Assembly (NCBI RefSeq): GCF_000420445.1
Contig: NZ_ATUY01000003.1
Span: 121,768-185,767 of the forward strand
Length of the DNA stretch: 64,000 nt
Source of the DNA: Actinotignum urinale DSM 15805
GTDB lineage: Bacteria > Actinomycetota > Actinomycetes > Actinomycetales > Actinomycetaceae
Reading direction: 5' to 3'
How positions within the stretch are numbered: position 1 is the first letter of the stretch; every line of letters starts with the position of its first letter. This document shows positions 1 through 9,891 of the stretch, in pieces. A program made the translations under genes and the position numbers. The notes under the pieces were generated by a model that worked only from the letters and a program-made list of their open reading frames with translations, searched no databases and was not told the origin of the DNA.

Positions 1-127
1 AGGCACAACGTTCAGCTCACGGCTATTGCGAATATTCTTCTTCCTCCCATGGCACACATTAAGGCATGCTATAAGGGGAAAAACGAGATAGCGCATCTCT
101 CAAAGCCTCGTTACTTTTGATTTTCGT

Positions 128-1063
128 CTAGGCCTCAAGCATGGCTTCGAGCAAAAGGGCGACGCCGTTCTCGTCGAATGGCGCGGTGCTAACGCGGGCT
201 GCGTTACGTACATAGGGTTCTGCCTGCCCCATAGCAACCCCGAGGTTAGCCCAGGACAACATGTCCACATCGTTTCCGCCATCCCCAACAGCGACGGTTG
301 CCGAAGGGGAAATCCCCAACTCGTCGCGAAGATTTTCCACGGCGGTTGCTTTTGTGACGCCTTCCTTACCTATGTCCACCCACCCTGAACCAGTGGACGA
401 GGATGTTGCCCACTCCACGCCCGGTAAATCCAGAGCCCCGAGGTGCCGTCGTACAACAGTTGCGGGCATATCTGGCGTAATCATCACAAGACGTAATGCG
501 TCGTCGATAATAAGCTTCTCTAAATCTTTTCTCACGTATGGTGGCGCTAAATAGCCGTCCGGGAAAGAGGGGCATAAAATGCGCGGGCCTTCAATGGGTT
601 CCACGGCGAAAAGGGCGTTAGGAAGATGTGCTCCGATTTTAATAACGGCGCCACGCAACGCCTCCGGATCCATGGTGTGAATATTAAAAATCCTGTGTCG
701 GGTAACGAGCCCGTGGTCGGTTTCCGTGAGTACTGTGCGTGGCTGGATGCCCGGGATGGTGGCGTTTCCAGTAAGGACGGTTTGGTTTCCGTTAGAGCAC
801 ACCATCACGGTGTCTGTGATGCCGAGTTTGCCCACAATCGGTGCCACGCTTTGCCTTCCGCGCCCGGTTGCGATAATCATGTGTGTTCCCGCATCCAAGT
901 GTGCCTGGTAGGCTTCGTGGACGCGGGCGGTGATGGAGTTGTTGTGGCCGAGGATTGTTCCGTCCAGGTCGAGGGCGATGAGGAGCTCGTTTCCGGCGCG
1001 CGGTATGCCGGTTTCGCGAATTGCGTTATCGAGCTGTGCACGTATGGCACGTACGTTACTCAA
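128..1063 (-). CDS. HAD-superfamily (Cof-type) phosphatase
   Basis: Predicted Mg-dependent sugar-phosphate or nucleotide phosphatase of the Cof/HAD-IIB type, 311 aa, cytoplasmic. The N-terminal motif DLDGT (residues ~32-36) carries the nucleophile and general-acid aspartates, and GDGGNDVDM near residue 260 is HAD motif IV. The start is TTG at 1063, chosen because a GGAGG ribosome binding site lies just upstream; the protein then begins MSNVRAIRAQ. It is downstream of serS on the same strand, an order I recall from other actinobacteria. The physiological substrate cannot be told from sequence. Confidence 0.85.
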   Translation of the reverse strand: MSNVRAIRAQLDNAIRETGIPRAGNELLIALDLDGTILGHNNSITARVHEAYQAHLDAGTHMIIATGRGRQSVAPIVGKLGITDTVMVCSNGNQTVLTGNATIPGIQPRTVLTETDHGLVTRHRIFNIHTMDPEALRGAVIKIGAHLPNALFAVEPIEGPRILCPSFPDGYLAPPYVRKDLEKLIIDDALRLVMITPDMPATVVRRHLGALDLPGVEWATSSSTGSGWVDIGKEGVTKATAVENLRDELGISPSATVAVGDGGNDVDMLSWANLGVAMGQAEPYVRNAARVSTAPFDENGVALLLEAMLEA

Positions 1064-1120
1064 TGTTCCTCCACTTCCCTTGATGGTACGGTGTTGGTTC
1101 GACGATTGTGCTGCGTCGCT

Positions 1121-1212
1121 TTCCGTGGCGTTATAACGTTAGTACTGTGGCTGTACGATTTTTGGTACTGAGCCACTTTCCTTGACGTTATAACGTTAGT
1201 ACGACGACGGTA
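1121..1212. repeat. Two-copy direct repeat between serS and the HAD gene
   Basis: An identical 17-bp stretch, CGTTATAACGTTAGTAC, occurs at 1129-1145 and 1186-1202, 57 bp apart. Similarity extends to both flanks (CTTTCC upstream, a GTACG downstream). Each copy contains the palindrome CGTTATAACG. It lies upstream of the HAD gene and could be a pair of regulator sites or a tandem duplication; the sequence does not decide. Confidence 0.55.
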
Positions 1213-1341
1213 CGGCGTATGTTGTTGTCTCGTTTTGTTTACCTCACTGTTGAGGATTGTGAGCGCATGAATTGCGGTTTTACGTCAACATACCCGGCAG
1301 TTACGGTATATCCCATCAGTTAGGGTTTCGTGACAACGCAA

Positions 1342-2613
1342 TTAGTTGAGGGGTTCCAGGATTTCTTTGCCACCGAGGTAGGGACGCAGAGCCTTGGGAA
1401 CGTAAACGCTTCCGTCTTTTTGCTGGTGGTTTTCAAAAATGGCGACGAGCCAGCGCGTGGTTGCGAGGGTTCCGTTGAGTGTTGCGAGTGTGCGGGTGCG
1501 CCCATCGACACGTTCGCGAATATTGAGGCGACGCGCCTGGTATGTGGTGCAGTTGGAGGTGGATGTGACTTCCATGTAGCGGTTTTGGGTGGGGAGCCAT
1601 GCTTCGCAATCGAATTTTCGTGCCGCGCTTGATCCTAGATCGCCGGCTGCCGTGTCAATAATACGGTAGGGAAGCTCCACTTTTGCCAACATTTCGCGTT
1701 CCATGGCGAGTAGCTGGAGGTGTTCTTCTTCTGCCAGTTCGATTGGGCAGTAGCTGAACATTTCGACCTTGTTGAATTGGTGGACTCGAATGATTCCGCG
1801 CGTATCTTTGCCGTAGCTCCCGGCTTCGCGCCTGTAGCAGCTGGACCAACCGGCGTAGCGTAGGGGTTTGCCGCCAAGGTCTAAAATTTCGTCTTTGTGG
1901 TATCCGGCGAGGGAAACTTCGGATGTTCCCACAAGATACTGATCGTCGGCGTTTAAGTAGTAGATTTCGTCGGAATGTTCACCCAGGAATCCGGTGCCGT
2001 CCATAATGCTGGGGTTCACGATGGTTGGGGTCATCATGAGGTTGAATCCGTGTTCTACGGCTTGGGCTGCGGCCATATTGAGGAGGGCGAGTTCGAGCTG
2101 TGCGCCCACACCCTTCATGAAATAGAAGCGGGAACCGGAGACTTTTGCCCCACGATCCATGTCGATTGCACCCAGGCCTTCAGCAATATCGAGGTGATCT
2201 TTGGGTTCGAAACCTTCGGCCGCGAAATCGCGTGGGTTGCCAACGTGCTCGCGGACCACAAAATCTTCTTCGCCACCCGCGGGGACGCCGTCCAACACAA
2301 TGTTTTGGATCAGTTTGTTTGCTTTCGTGTAGGCCTCTTCGGCTTCCGTCATCTTTGAATCGAGAGCCTTGACCTGTTCGGCAAGTTCTTTGGCGTGGGC
2401 GAGAACTGCCGGGCGTTCCTCCGGGCTTGCCTTACCAACGGAACGAGAAACTTCTTTTTGCTCTGCTCGGGCAGATTCATATGCCTGCAGGGTTTCGCGA
2501 CGAATTTCGTCGGCCGCGAGGAGGGCATCTACTGTTTCTGGGTCGTTTCCGCGACGACGCTGGGATTCACGGACAATTTCCGGGTTTTCACGAACAAAGC
2601 GAATATCAAGCAT
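1342..2613 (-). CDS. serS: Seryl-tRNA synthetase
   Basis: Class II aminoacyl-tRNA synthetase charging tRNA-Ser, 423 aa, the usual length. The N-terminal ~110 residues form the charged helical arm that contacts tRNA (begins [12 protein letters not shown], typical of the family). Motif 2 is seen as [14 protein letters not shown] and motif 3 as [15 protein letters not shown] near residues 380-395. It starts four bases after the stop of the upstream phosphotransferase gene, so the two are probably co-transcribed. Essential housekeeping gene; intact. Confidence 0.97.
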   Translation of the reverse strand: MLDIRFVRENPEIVRESQRRRGNDPETVDALLAADEIRRETLQAYESARAEQKEVSRSVGKASPEERPAVLAHAKELAEQVKALDSKMTEAEEAYTKANKLIQNIVLDGVPAGGEEDFVVREHVGNPRDFAAEGFEPKDHLDIAEGLGAIDMDRGAKVSGSRFYFMKGVGAQLELALLNMAAAQAVEHGFNLMMTPTIVNPSIMDGTGFLGEHSDEIYYLNADDQYLVGTSEVSLAGYHKDEILDLGGKPLRYAGWSSCYRREAGSYGKDTRGIIRVHQFNKVEMFSYCPIELAEEEHLQLLAMEREMLAKVELPYRIIDTAAGDLGSSAARKFDCEAWLPTQNRYMEVTSTSNCTTYQARRLNIRERVDGRTRTLATLNGTLATTRWLVAIFENHQQKDGSVYVPKALRPYLGGKEILEPLN

Positions 2614-2617
2614 GGTA

Positions 2618-3847
2618 CTAAGAATACCTTCCTATCCCGAGTTCCTCCATGTATTTTAACGCCGTGTAACACATTTGGATGCCAATCTCGGCAAATTCTT
2701 CATTGTATCCGCGAGTGGTGGCGTACCAAAATGTCCCTAATCCGTCCGCGAGCCTCCCAATCCACCAGCTTTCCACGGCGTGTTCGGGTGTTGCGAGAAC
2801 GTTCTGTGCCGAGTTAGCGGTTTTGTTATTGTGTGCGTTTTGCGATTCCCCAATTTTTTGTTCGACGACGGAGGTGGTGCGCGGATCGCCCCCGTAACCT
2901 TCAACAAACGCTGCTTCAAGTTCGGGGTGGCTTATAAACTGCCCGGCAGCTAGGCGCGCGAAATCTGTGCTTGGCGGGCGCCAGCCGAAACGTCCGAAAT
3001 CAATAATTTTGAGGCACCCCTCGTTTCGGTGCGCTTTGCTTTGGCATCCCTCGCTTTGTAGCGCCTCGCTTTGGTACCCCTTGCTTTGGTGCGCCGGGGT
3101 TTCCCGTGTTTCTGGGTGTGGTGGCGTCTCGCAGTTTTCGGGGTGGGTTTCTGTATAGACCCCTTGTTTTCCGTGGTGTGAGGCCTTGTCCCACAACCAG
3201 TTTCGTGGCTGGTAGTCCCCGTGAGTGGGAACGATTTTGGTTGGTTGTGGCGTGAAGTTTTCCAGATAGAAACGTGCGGCTTGCTCAATATCGCGGGGTA
3301 GTGGCGAAGCGCCGGGCGGAATTTCTGTGAGTCTGTTTAAGGTTCGCAGGCGTAGTGCGTGTTCGTATCCCTTATCTATTCGCGATTCGGTGTTATGAAA
3401 TATACGCAGTAGGCGCCCGGCTTCCCGATAAATGCCCGGATCCCATTCGCGCGGTGTTCCTTCGACGAGTTCTCCGGAAAGATGCGTCATGATGGCAACA
3501 TGTGCGGATTTATTTGAACAAAGGAGCTGCGGGGCGCGGCCGATAGCGCTGAGTGGCCGTGTGTAGGTGGGGTGTGCTCGCAGTTCGCGTTCTATGGGGT
3601 AGGCGTAGTTCGCTCCCACTTTCACGGTAAATAATTGATCCGTGTACCGCACCCGCAAAACGGTTGCTTCCCGAATATCCCACGAGGTATCCGCCTCCAC
3701 AATCGGATGCGAGGTAGCGCGCGGTGAAGCGTCTCTCAGTCCTTCAAAATAATCCGATACAACGCGAGCTTGGTCGCCGCGCATAAGGGGTGAAAAAATG
3801 GGCGCGAAACTTCCGTTTTCCGCTATGTTACTCAACGTCGCCTTCAC
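2618..3847 (-). CDS. Aminoglycoside-phosphotransferase-like kinase with repeat insertion
   Basis: Protein-kinase-fold phosphotransferase (APH/choline kinase type), 409 aa. The catalytic loop reads [12 protein letters not shown] and the metal-binding motif reads IIDFGRFGW. In ordinary relatives these lie ~10-15 residues apart. Here about 55 residues of low-complexity sequence separate them, ending in five pentapeptide units of the type [15 protein letters not shown]. The insertion keeps the frame and both motifs, so the fold may tolerate it as a surface loop. GTG start. The substrate is unknown. It lies directly upstream of serS. Confidence 0.75.
   Translation of the reverse strand: MKATLSNIAENGSFAPIFSPLMRGDQARVVSDYFEGLRDASPRATSHPIVEADTSWDIREATVLRVRYTDQLFTVKVGANYAYPIERELRAHPTYTRPLSAIGRAPQLLCSNKSAHVAIMTHLSGELVEGTPREWDPGIYREAGRLLRIFHNTESRIDKGYEHALRLRTLNRLTEIPPGASPLPRDIEQAARFYLENFTPQPTKIVPTHGDYQPRNWLWDKASHHGKQGVYTETHPENCETPPHPETRETPAHQSKGYQSEALQSEGCQSKAHRNEGCLKIIDFGRFGWRPPSTDFARLAAGQFISHPELEAAFVEGYGGDPRTTSVVEQKIGESQNAHNNKTANSAQNVLATPEHAVESWWIGRLADGLGTFWYATTRGYNEEFAEIGIQMCYTALKYMEELGIGRYS
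3013..3090. repeat. 15-bp tandem repeat inside the phosphotransferase gene
   Basis: Five imperfect 15-bp units built around CTCGCTTTG (plus-strand view) encode the QS(K/E)(G/A)X pentapeptides on the minus strand. The unit is a multiple of three, so copy changes leave the frame intact. It adjoins further low-complexity coding sequence up to about 3180. Confidence 0.7.
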
Positions 3848-4003
3848 TCTGCGTCCCTTTTTTACATGTCAACAATATTTCAACGCGCTATTCTCTGAGC
3901 CTCTATCGCTCCCGCATTCCCTGCCGAGGCTGACGCAGTAAGCGTTTCACTTTTGTGGCGATGCAAGTTTGTTCAGACCTGCACGTTCCTCTTTTCGTGT
4001 GCA

Positions 4004-4954
4004 TCACTCTTCGACGCGTTGCGTAATGCTTGCCACCCAGTTGCGTGCGCGCGCGAATTCGTCGTTACTTGTGCCCTGTTGGAGGGGTGTTGGTTTGCGA
4101 TCCGCTGTGGGGTAGGAGCCAAGGAAGATTACCTGCGGTGAAACGCGATGCAGACCAACGAGAACTGCTTGCATGCGCTCCTCTGTAACATGCGCCAGAG
4201 CGTCAATGCTGAAAGCATAGCGCCCTAGGGTATCCCCGACCGGGCGACTCTCGATACGGGACATATTCACGCCACGCGCAGAAAACTGTTCGAGCATTCG
4301 GAGCAGGGCGCCGGATTCGTCGGACGGCAACTGTACCATAAGCGTTGTTTTATCTGCCCCGGAAGGCGAGCTAATTTTGCCTGGTTTACCTACAAGAATG
4401 AAGCGCGTGACAGCATTTTTACTGTCCGCAATTTCGTCGGAAAGGGAAACCATTCCATATTCTTCGACCGTAGGCACCGCACAAACTGCCGCGTCAAAAT
4501 CCGCATTCGGATTCGTTGCCAATTCTTTGACGGCAGCTGCCGTGGACGTTGCGGGGACATGAACCGCTTCGGTGAGATGAGCGGATAGCCAGTTTCGGCA
4601 CTGTGCCCAAGCGTGCCCGTGCGTGGAAATGCGGTGAACATCCTCAAGTTTTGTTCCCGGCCGAACCGCCAGGGCGAAGGCAATCGGCACAACAATTTCG
4701 CCATAAATTTCTAGGGGGCCACCACTCACCAGAGAATCCAGGGTTGCGTTCACTCCGCCTTCCACCGAATTTTCAATAGGTACGACGGCGAAATCCGTTT
4801 CTCCGTTGCGAACTTTTCGTAAAGCTGAGGGAACATCTGTTGCGGGGATAAATGTGTCCGTTGGCTCCTGGGCTACCTGGCGCAATGCCGCATGGCAAAA
4901 TGTTCCGCGCGGACCCAAGAATGAATACGTGTGCCCGGATGTGTGTGCGTTCAT
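4004..4954 (-). CDS. pheA: Prephenate dehydratase
   Basis: Converts prephenate to phenylpyruvate in phenylalanine synthesis; cytoplasmic, 316 aa. The N-terminal catalytic domain begins YSFLGPRGTFCHAAL. The conserved TRF triad appears in VTRFILVGK near residue 190, and the C-terminal ACT domain has ESRPVGDTLGRYAF, whose ESRP motif binds the feedback inhibitor phenylalanine. No chorismate mutase domain is present, as usual for actinobacterial stand-alone enzymes. A perfect AGGAGG ribosome binding site precedes the ATG at 4954. Confidence 0.95.
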   Translation of the reverse strand: MNAHTSGHTYSFLGPRGTFCHAALRQVAQEPTDTFIPATDVPSALRKVRNGETDFAVVPIENSVEGGVNATLDSLVSGGPLEIYGEIVVPIAFALAVRPGTKLEDVHRISTHGHAWAQCRNWLSAHLTEAVHVPATSTAAAVKELATNPNADFDAAVCAVPTVEEYGMVSLSDEIADSKNAVTRFILVGKPGKISSPSGADKTTLMVQLPSDESGALLRMLEQFSARGVNMSRIESRPVGDTLGRYAFSIDALAHVTEERMQAVLVGLHRVSPQVIFLGSYPTADRKPTPLQQGTSNDEFARARNWVASITQRVEE

Positions 4955-5269
4955 CTTTATCCTCCTGAAATTTTTAACCCTACTTATTCTATAGGGTTCC
5001 TTGATAATGTCACTCTACAGACCACCTCCCGCATTAAAATCGCGTCGAACTCAACAACCTACTTTCTAAAGTGGTGGCGCTACCCGTGGTGTCTTTACTT
5101 TTATATGTTTTGGGTGCTGTATATGTAATGTTTTTTCTCTACCTCTTGTGTAATGTCCACTTTCCTTACTCCATATGTAATGTTCACCTTTCGTTTTCCA
5201 CAACAGTGACATTTTCGACGAAAACGTATCCGGGGGCACTAAAAGCCTTGTGAACGTTAGAATTAATGC
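4955..5269. promoter_or_regulatory. Divergent promoter region with three TGTAATGT boxes
   Basis: This 315-bp gap separates pheA (minus) from the large membrane protein gene (plus). It holds three TGTAATGT boxes at 5124, 5149 and 5176, spaced 25 and 27 bp, the third in a TATGTAATGTTCACCTTTC context. They may be regulator sites or decayed tandem repeats. No small gene is convincing here. Confidence 0.4.
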
Positions 5270-7732
5270 ATGGTATTTTCCCGAAAGCCTTTACGCTTCT
5301 TCGCCTGCCTGGTCAGCATAGTGCTTTGTGTAGGTTTTTGCGCCATATCTTTTACAGATTTTTCGCATGCTTTTGCGTCGGGAAAAAATCAGGTTACTCG
5401 GGTTGCAAACAACGCAAACTTGCAATTTTCCAATAAGATAACTTCTGGTGAGTACGCAAGCTCACAACTTTATAGTTCCGAGTCCCTTCCCAAGCAACGC
5501 AGTGAAAAACAGGGCGAAAAAACTGTTCTTATAGGCATGGGGGGAGTGTCCTGGCAGGATATTAGCCCCAAAGTAACCCCTCGAATGTATGCGCTCGCCA
5601 AAGAATCGGCATCCGCGATGGTCTCCATTCGAGCAATTCCAGTATCCTCAACACCGGAGGATGGTTGGCTTACTCTCGCTTCTGGCGCTCGCGCTCGCGC
5701 GCCCCTGGGAAATAAACAGGCAAAACTTGAAAAACCAGGAGAATTTGGTGCCCTGGCCCGGAATTTTCCCAAAGGCGTCCCCGCCACGCAAAAACCAGCT
5801 GAACAAACTCCAGCCTCGCAAACCCCCTCCTCACAAAACCTCACCGAACAGAACACCCCCACATACAACACTCCTGAAAAAAATAGCCCAGAACGCAATA
5901 TCCTCGCCATCGGGAAAGGCGCCATTTTCGGCCTCACCAGCCAAGCTCGTGACGAAAAAAGCCTTACTTCCAGAATCCACACCATTGCAAACATTAGCGA
6001 ACTCACAGAAAACGACGTGAAAAATTCGGATCTCGTCGTCGTAGATGCGGGAAACGTGAGTGCGAAAAAAGTCAGCGAAGCTCGCAAACGTGGAACATTC
6101 TCGGACGCGGTATCCGAATTTAAAGCACATTTCACCAACAATACAGATCGCGACGAAGCTCAACTCGAAGATATTCGCGCAATTGATAAGAATATTGGGG
6201 AAATTATTGACCTGGTGGACGCCTCCTCGCCCCAAACCCGCATTATTCTTACGGGACTTGCGGATTCGCAGCCCTCGGCACGGCTCGGCGTTTTTATGAT
6301 GCGCCCGCCAAACCCTGATGCGCGTGCCGCCTCCCTTGCGTTTTCCACGAGTACCCAAACCAAAGGACTTGTCCAGCTCATTGATATTGCGCCCACAATA
6401 ACGGGGAAAGATGCGCGTCGAACATCGGTGAGTCCAGTGATTACGGCCGGCTCGAAGGCGGATGCGGACACCACGATTCGCACTTTAACCTCCCGCTCCG
6501 CCCGCGCAGATATTGTGCGTGGCGAGGTCGGCCCGTTCTACACTCTCCTAGCGTTGGGTGTGATTGTCAGCGTTGTCTACGGATTCCTTATTGTTCGACG
6601 GTGCGCAAAGATTGTGGAGAAGCCTCTTCCCGGTGGCCTGCGCGAATCTGTTGCCTTTGTGGCGGCTTTACCTCTGACCTCGATTGTTATGAACATTGTT
6701 CCCTGGTGGGATTTCGCCCGACCCGGTATGGGCTTTTGTGGAATGTTGATTATTGTGGCGGCGCTACTTGCGGCGTGGGCGCTTAGGCCTGTGAAAGGCG
6801 CGAAAGATCAACCCATGCCACTGGCGCGTCCGCTGTTGCGTTTGGGGAGCCTCACGGGTGTCGTTATTTTGTGCGATTTGCTTCAATTCTCGATTTTCCA
6901 CGGGCCGAGCCTCACGCAAGTCTCCCCGATGGGCTCGCAACCCGCCGTTGCCGGGCGTTTCTTCGGGCAATCGAACACAATGTATGCGCTGTTGGCAATA
7001 GGGATGCTCTGTTTAACCGTTCTTATATTGCGCGCGCTTCCCCGGTACGGAGTTACAGCGCAACGATGGCATGTTGCCACAGTGGTTATTGTTGCTATTG
7101 TGACAATTGTTTTCGACGTCGCCCCCGCAATTGGCGCCGACTTCGGTGGCCCCCCGGCGCTCGCGGTCGCTTTCGCCTACCTGTTGTGGCACGTTCTTGG
7201 GAAACGATTCACGCTTGTTGTCGCTATGGTTGCGTTTATCGTCGGCTATATTTGCACCATTTGTGCCGCGATCCTCGACCATCTTTTCGGCGAAATCAGC
7301 CATCTTGGCGCCTTCGTTACCGCTACAGAAAAAGGTGGCGCGTGGGAAATTGTGTCACGGAAAATCTCGCAACTCTTCTTCGGGATGCCAGTTGTTCCCG
7401 CGCTTATCCTCGCCGGCGTGCTCGGAATTGTGTTCATTATTTTCCTGCGAGCCGTTCACCTCGGTAAGATTCGTTTCCCCTGGAAAAATTCTCGCCACCC
7501 TCTATGCACTATGTTGCGCGACGACGACGAACTGCGCACGCTCCACATAGCGTCATTATTGGCGCTCGTCGTTGCGGTGCCGATTAATGATTCCGGAGTG
7601 GTGATATTCGGGGCAGGAATTGCGCTCCTTCTGCCCACGCTTATAATCGCTTTGGATACGTGGGTGGAGAAGGAAAAGTTGAGTGAGAAACGGGTGAACG
7701 AGGACACAGAAAAGGCGAGTAAAAACGGGTGA
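5270..7732 (+). CDS. Large secreted/membrane protein, N-terminal exported domain plus multi-helix C-terminal half
   Basis: 820 aa with a signal peptide or first helix (residues ~8-35). An extracytoplasmic domain to ~residue 415 follows, resembling alkaline-phosphatase-fold proteins in actinobacteria (opening KTVLIGMGGVSWQDIS, later TRIILTGLADS). At least eight hydrophobic helices then run to ~residue 800. A Gln/Thr/Pro-rich stretch (~165-210) is low complexity. The next gene, on the opposite strand, is a GT2 glycosyltransferase, so a role in envelope glycan or lipid modification is possible, but this is inference. The phosphatase-like metal ligands are not clearly present. The C-terminus overlaps a 35-bp tandem repeat. 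Confidence 0.6.
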   Translation: MVFSRKPLRFFACLVSIVLCVGFCAISFTDFSHAFASGKNQVTRVANNANLQFSNKITSGEYASSQLYSSESLPKQRSEKQGEKTVLIGMGGVSWQDISPKVTPRMYALAKESASAMVSIRAIPVSSTPEDGWLTLASGARARAPLGNKQAKLEKPGEFGALARNFPKGVPATQKPAEQTPASQTPSSQNLTEQNTPTYNTPEKNSPERNILAIGKGAIFGLTSQARDEKSLTSRIHTIANISELTENDVKNSDLVVVDAGNVSAKKVSEARKRGTFSDAVSEFKAHFTNNTDRDEAQLEDIRAIDKNIGEIIDLVDASSPQTRIILTGLADSQPSARLGVFMMRPPNPDARAASLAFSTSTQTKGLVQLIDIAPTITGKDARRTSVSPVITAGSKADADTTIRTLTSRSARADIVRGEVGPFYTLLALGVIVSVVYGFLIVRRCAKIVEKPLPGGLRESVAFVAALPLTSIVMNIVPWWDFARPGMGFCGMLIIVAALLAAWALRPVKGAKDQPMPLARPLLRLGSLTGVVILCDLLQFSIFHGPSLTQVSPMGSQPAVAGRFFGQSNTMYALLAIGMLCLTVLILRALPRYGVTAQRWHVATVVIVAIVTIVFDVAPAIGADFGGPPALAVAFAYLLWHVLGKRFTLVVAMVAFIVGYICTICAAILDHLFGEISHLGAFVTATEKGGAWEIVSRKISQLFFGMPVVPALILAGVLGIVFIIFLRAVHLGKIRFPWKNSRHPLCTMLRDDDELRTLHIASLLALVVAVPINDSGVVIFGAGIALLLPTLIIALDTWVEKEKLSEKRVNEDTEKASKNG

Positions 7733-7773
7733 ACGAGGACACGGAAAAGGCGAGTGAAAAACTGGCGAACGAG
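7691..7773. repeat. 35-bp tandem repeat across a stop codon
   Basis: The units 7691-7725 and 7726-7760 are nearly identical, and a partial third follows to ~7773. The stop codon of the upstream gene lies at 7730-7732 within the second unit. Because 35 is not a multiple of three, the duplication shifts frame and defines the present C-terminus. Confidence 0.75.
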
Positions 7774-7802
7774 GCGGGTTACCCGCGGGCTATCAGCGCA
7801 AG

Positions 7803-8609
7803 TTACTTGTTTTTACCCTTCTTTTTCGGACCTTCCCATGCCTGGTAAACCGCGTAATCCTGCTGGTTTTGTTCCGCATCTTTAGTGGCATTCAAGGGAA
7901 TGCGTACCGAGTTGAAATAACGATTAATGACAGCGCGTAAAACACCCCTGAACTGCGCAAGGCGATGCATATAGCCACGAACATTATTTCCTGTGGCGCG
8001 ATGTCGAATATTGCAGGGCACTTCCTGAACTCGCTTTCCCGCAACAAGAAGATCAATCGTCATTCCAACCTCAACACCCCAGCCTTTTGCCAACGGGCAG
8101 GCGGCCGCGAATGCTTCGGCACTCAAGCAACGTTGCCCAGATAAAGGTTGAAGAGGGTTCCAGCCGGTGAAATGATTAATCGCCCTGCGTCCAAGCCCTG
8201 TCACAAAACCATGTCCGCCTGCTCCTTTTTGAGGCGGGAGGGCTGCAATCGTGCAATCGACTCGGCCTTCTGCAACGGGAGCAATTAAGGGAATGACATC
8301 CAGGGCGGTATCGCCTAAATCTGCGTCGAGGAAAAGAAGGTGACGCGGGGGAGCGTTGTCCGCATCGCGCATTCTCACAACTTTTGCGCCCGTTTCCATG
8401 GCGCTTGCTTTTCCACGGTTCACCGAGTGGCGAACAACAGTTGCTCCGGAAGCGCGAGCCACCGCCTGCGTGTTATCGGTAGAACCATCGTCGACGACGA
8501 CAACAAGATCGACACCAGGAAGCGCGGATGCTGCGCGGACGGTTGGGCCAATACGTTCGGCTTCATCTTTGGCCGGAATAACAACGGCAACTGCAGAATG
8601 GGACATCAC
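7803..8609 (-). CDS. Family 2 glycosyltransferase
   Basis: GT-A fold glycosyltransferase, 268 aa. It opens VAVVIPAKDEAERIGPTV and has the nucleotide-binding VVDDGSTDNT, then the DxD-type metal motif LFLDADLGDT near residue 95. There is no transmembrane segment, so it should act at the inner membrane face. The closest type by eye is the glucosyl-3-phosphoglycerate synthase/dolichol-phosphate mannosyltransferase-like group; the exact donor and acceptor are not determinable. It converges with the large membrane protein gene. Confidence 0.85.
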   Translation of the reverse strand: MMSHSAVAVVIPAKDEAERIGPTVRAASALPGVDLVVVVDDGSTDNTQAVARASGATVVRHSVNRGKASAMETGAKVVRMRDADNAPPRHLLFLDADLGDTALDVIPLIAPVAEGRVDCTIAALPPQKGAGGHGFVTGLGRRAINHFTGWNPLQPLSGQRCLSAEAFAAACPLAKGWGVEVGMTIDLLVAGKRVQEVPCNIRHRATGNNVRGYMHRLAQFRGVLRAVINRYFNSVRIPLNATKDAEQNQQDYAVYQAWEGPKKKGKNK

Positions 8610-8781
8610 ATACTCATTCTATACAGTTTCTTTGCCCTCTATTGAAAGTCACTCATGTGTCGCTACATACATGCGCCTACATCAAGCGGTTTGTCCTGCC
8701 CATGCGCATCGTATCGTCCTAAAAATACACATAAAGCCAAGTATCTAGGCCGATTTGCTGGGGGCTTCAGGGCGTACAAAA

Positions 8782-8820
8782 TATTGGGGTGCCCCGCTTT
8801 CGTAACGTGGCACCCCAATA
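8782..8820. terminator. Stem-loop terminator after the DUF5926 gene
   Basis: Perfect 12-bp arms, TATTGGGGTGCC and GGCACCCCAATA, enclose a 15-nt loop, just beyond the 3' end of the minus-strand gene at 8839. Confidence 0.75.
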
Positions 8821-8838
8821 AGTCAATTCATTACAGCA

Positions 8839-9696
8839 TTAACGCAAAGTCACCTGGCGTGAAACTAGCCCGGCACGCGCACGCTTTTCCTCGGCAGTTA
8901 ACGGTGTCCTATCGGCAATTGCCGCCTCAAGAACGGGCTCGAAATCCTTCAACGGCTTATCTAATTCATCAGCTTCGGTGCCACGCGCGAGCTCCCAGAC
9001 GGGAATCGACATTCCGAGCGAACGGAAAGCTCCAATAAAGCGAGAACCTTCACCCCAATGTTCCTTACCCGCTGCACGCAAACGTGCCAGGCCGTCAAGA
9101 ACCTGATCGCGTGGCTCGGGACGAACCCATCGCAAAAATTCGCGACTCATACGGCACCAGTAAGCGCCCGTGACAGTCTCAATTTCCTTACAGGGCACCA
9201 TGCTCTCACGTGTTTCCTTCAATGCCTGCTGGGACTCGGGGGTGTTGAGATCCTCTTCTGCAAGCCAGAACGCCGGTTCTTCTTCGAGCTGCATCTCGCC
9301 AAATTCCTCAATAATGTCGCCAAGGCGTGGACCTTCAGGATCTGGCTGGTCTCCGTTTGTGTAAGCATCACCAGGTTTCAGCTCCAACCCGGCAAGAATA
9401 CGTGAGGCAACGTCTAGCGAAACGTCCCCGGAGTTCATGACGGTCTGCATGGCAACAAGAAGAACGCCATCTTTGCGACGTAATGCCCCCACCATGTTTG
9501 GCAGGACGGTAGCCAAAATAATGTTTTCGGAACCGTGGTCTTTCGTCGTCGTCGCGGGAAGTGTTGCGAGAGGGAGGATTTCACGCATCGCGATGAGCGA
9601 GGTTTCCGCACTCAACCCCTCAAAAGGACGTTCCACGAAAGGAATGATGACGCGCTTTTTCTTTTCCTTGCGTTCTTTGCGGTTCTTCTTTGCCAT
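8839..9696 (-). CDS. DUF5926 family protein
   Basis: 285 aa, recognised as the actinobacterial DUF5926 family by its very basic N-terminus (MAKKNRKERKEKKKR) followed by a PFVERPFEGL segment and the overall layout. There is no signal peptide or membrane segment. The C-terminal 60-80 residues are charged and helical. Function is unknown in the family. It is transcribed alone, with a strong hairpin after it. Confidence 0.7.
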   Translation of the reverse strand: MAKKNRKERKEKKKRVIIPFVERPFEGLSAETSLIAMREILPLATLPATTTKDHGSENIILATVLPNMVGALRRKDGVLLVAMQTVMNSGDVSLDVASRILAGLELKPGDAYTNGDQPDPEGPRLGDIIEEFGEMQLEEEPAFWLAEEDLNTPESQQALKETRESMVPCKEIETVTGAYWCRMSREFLRWVRPEPRDQVLDGLARLRAAGKEHWGEGSRFIGAFRSLGMSIPVWELARGTEADELDKPLKDFEPVLEAAIADRTPLTAEEKRARAGLVSRQVTLR

Positions 9697-9891
9697 GGTT
9701 CTCCAGTCTGTTTCGACGCGTTTTCGGCTGTGTCGAGCGGTTTCGCCTGCCGTATTCTTAACGCGTGTCGATTTTTTCTCCTCCCTTAGCCTACCTTCCG
9801 GAGCCGTGAGAATAAAACAGGGCAGTGGCCACGCGAAGTAGGCATAACCAAAAAATCGCTTTCCTCAACGGTGTATTTTCGCACGGTTATA

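Noticed and set aside
1..127. Possible gene end or RNA at the left edge
   Set aside because: No open frame with a family pattern, no tRNA fold or terminator; too short to judge.
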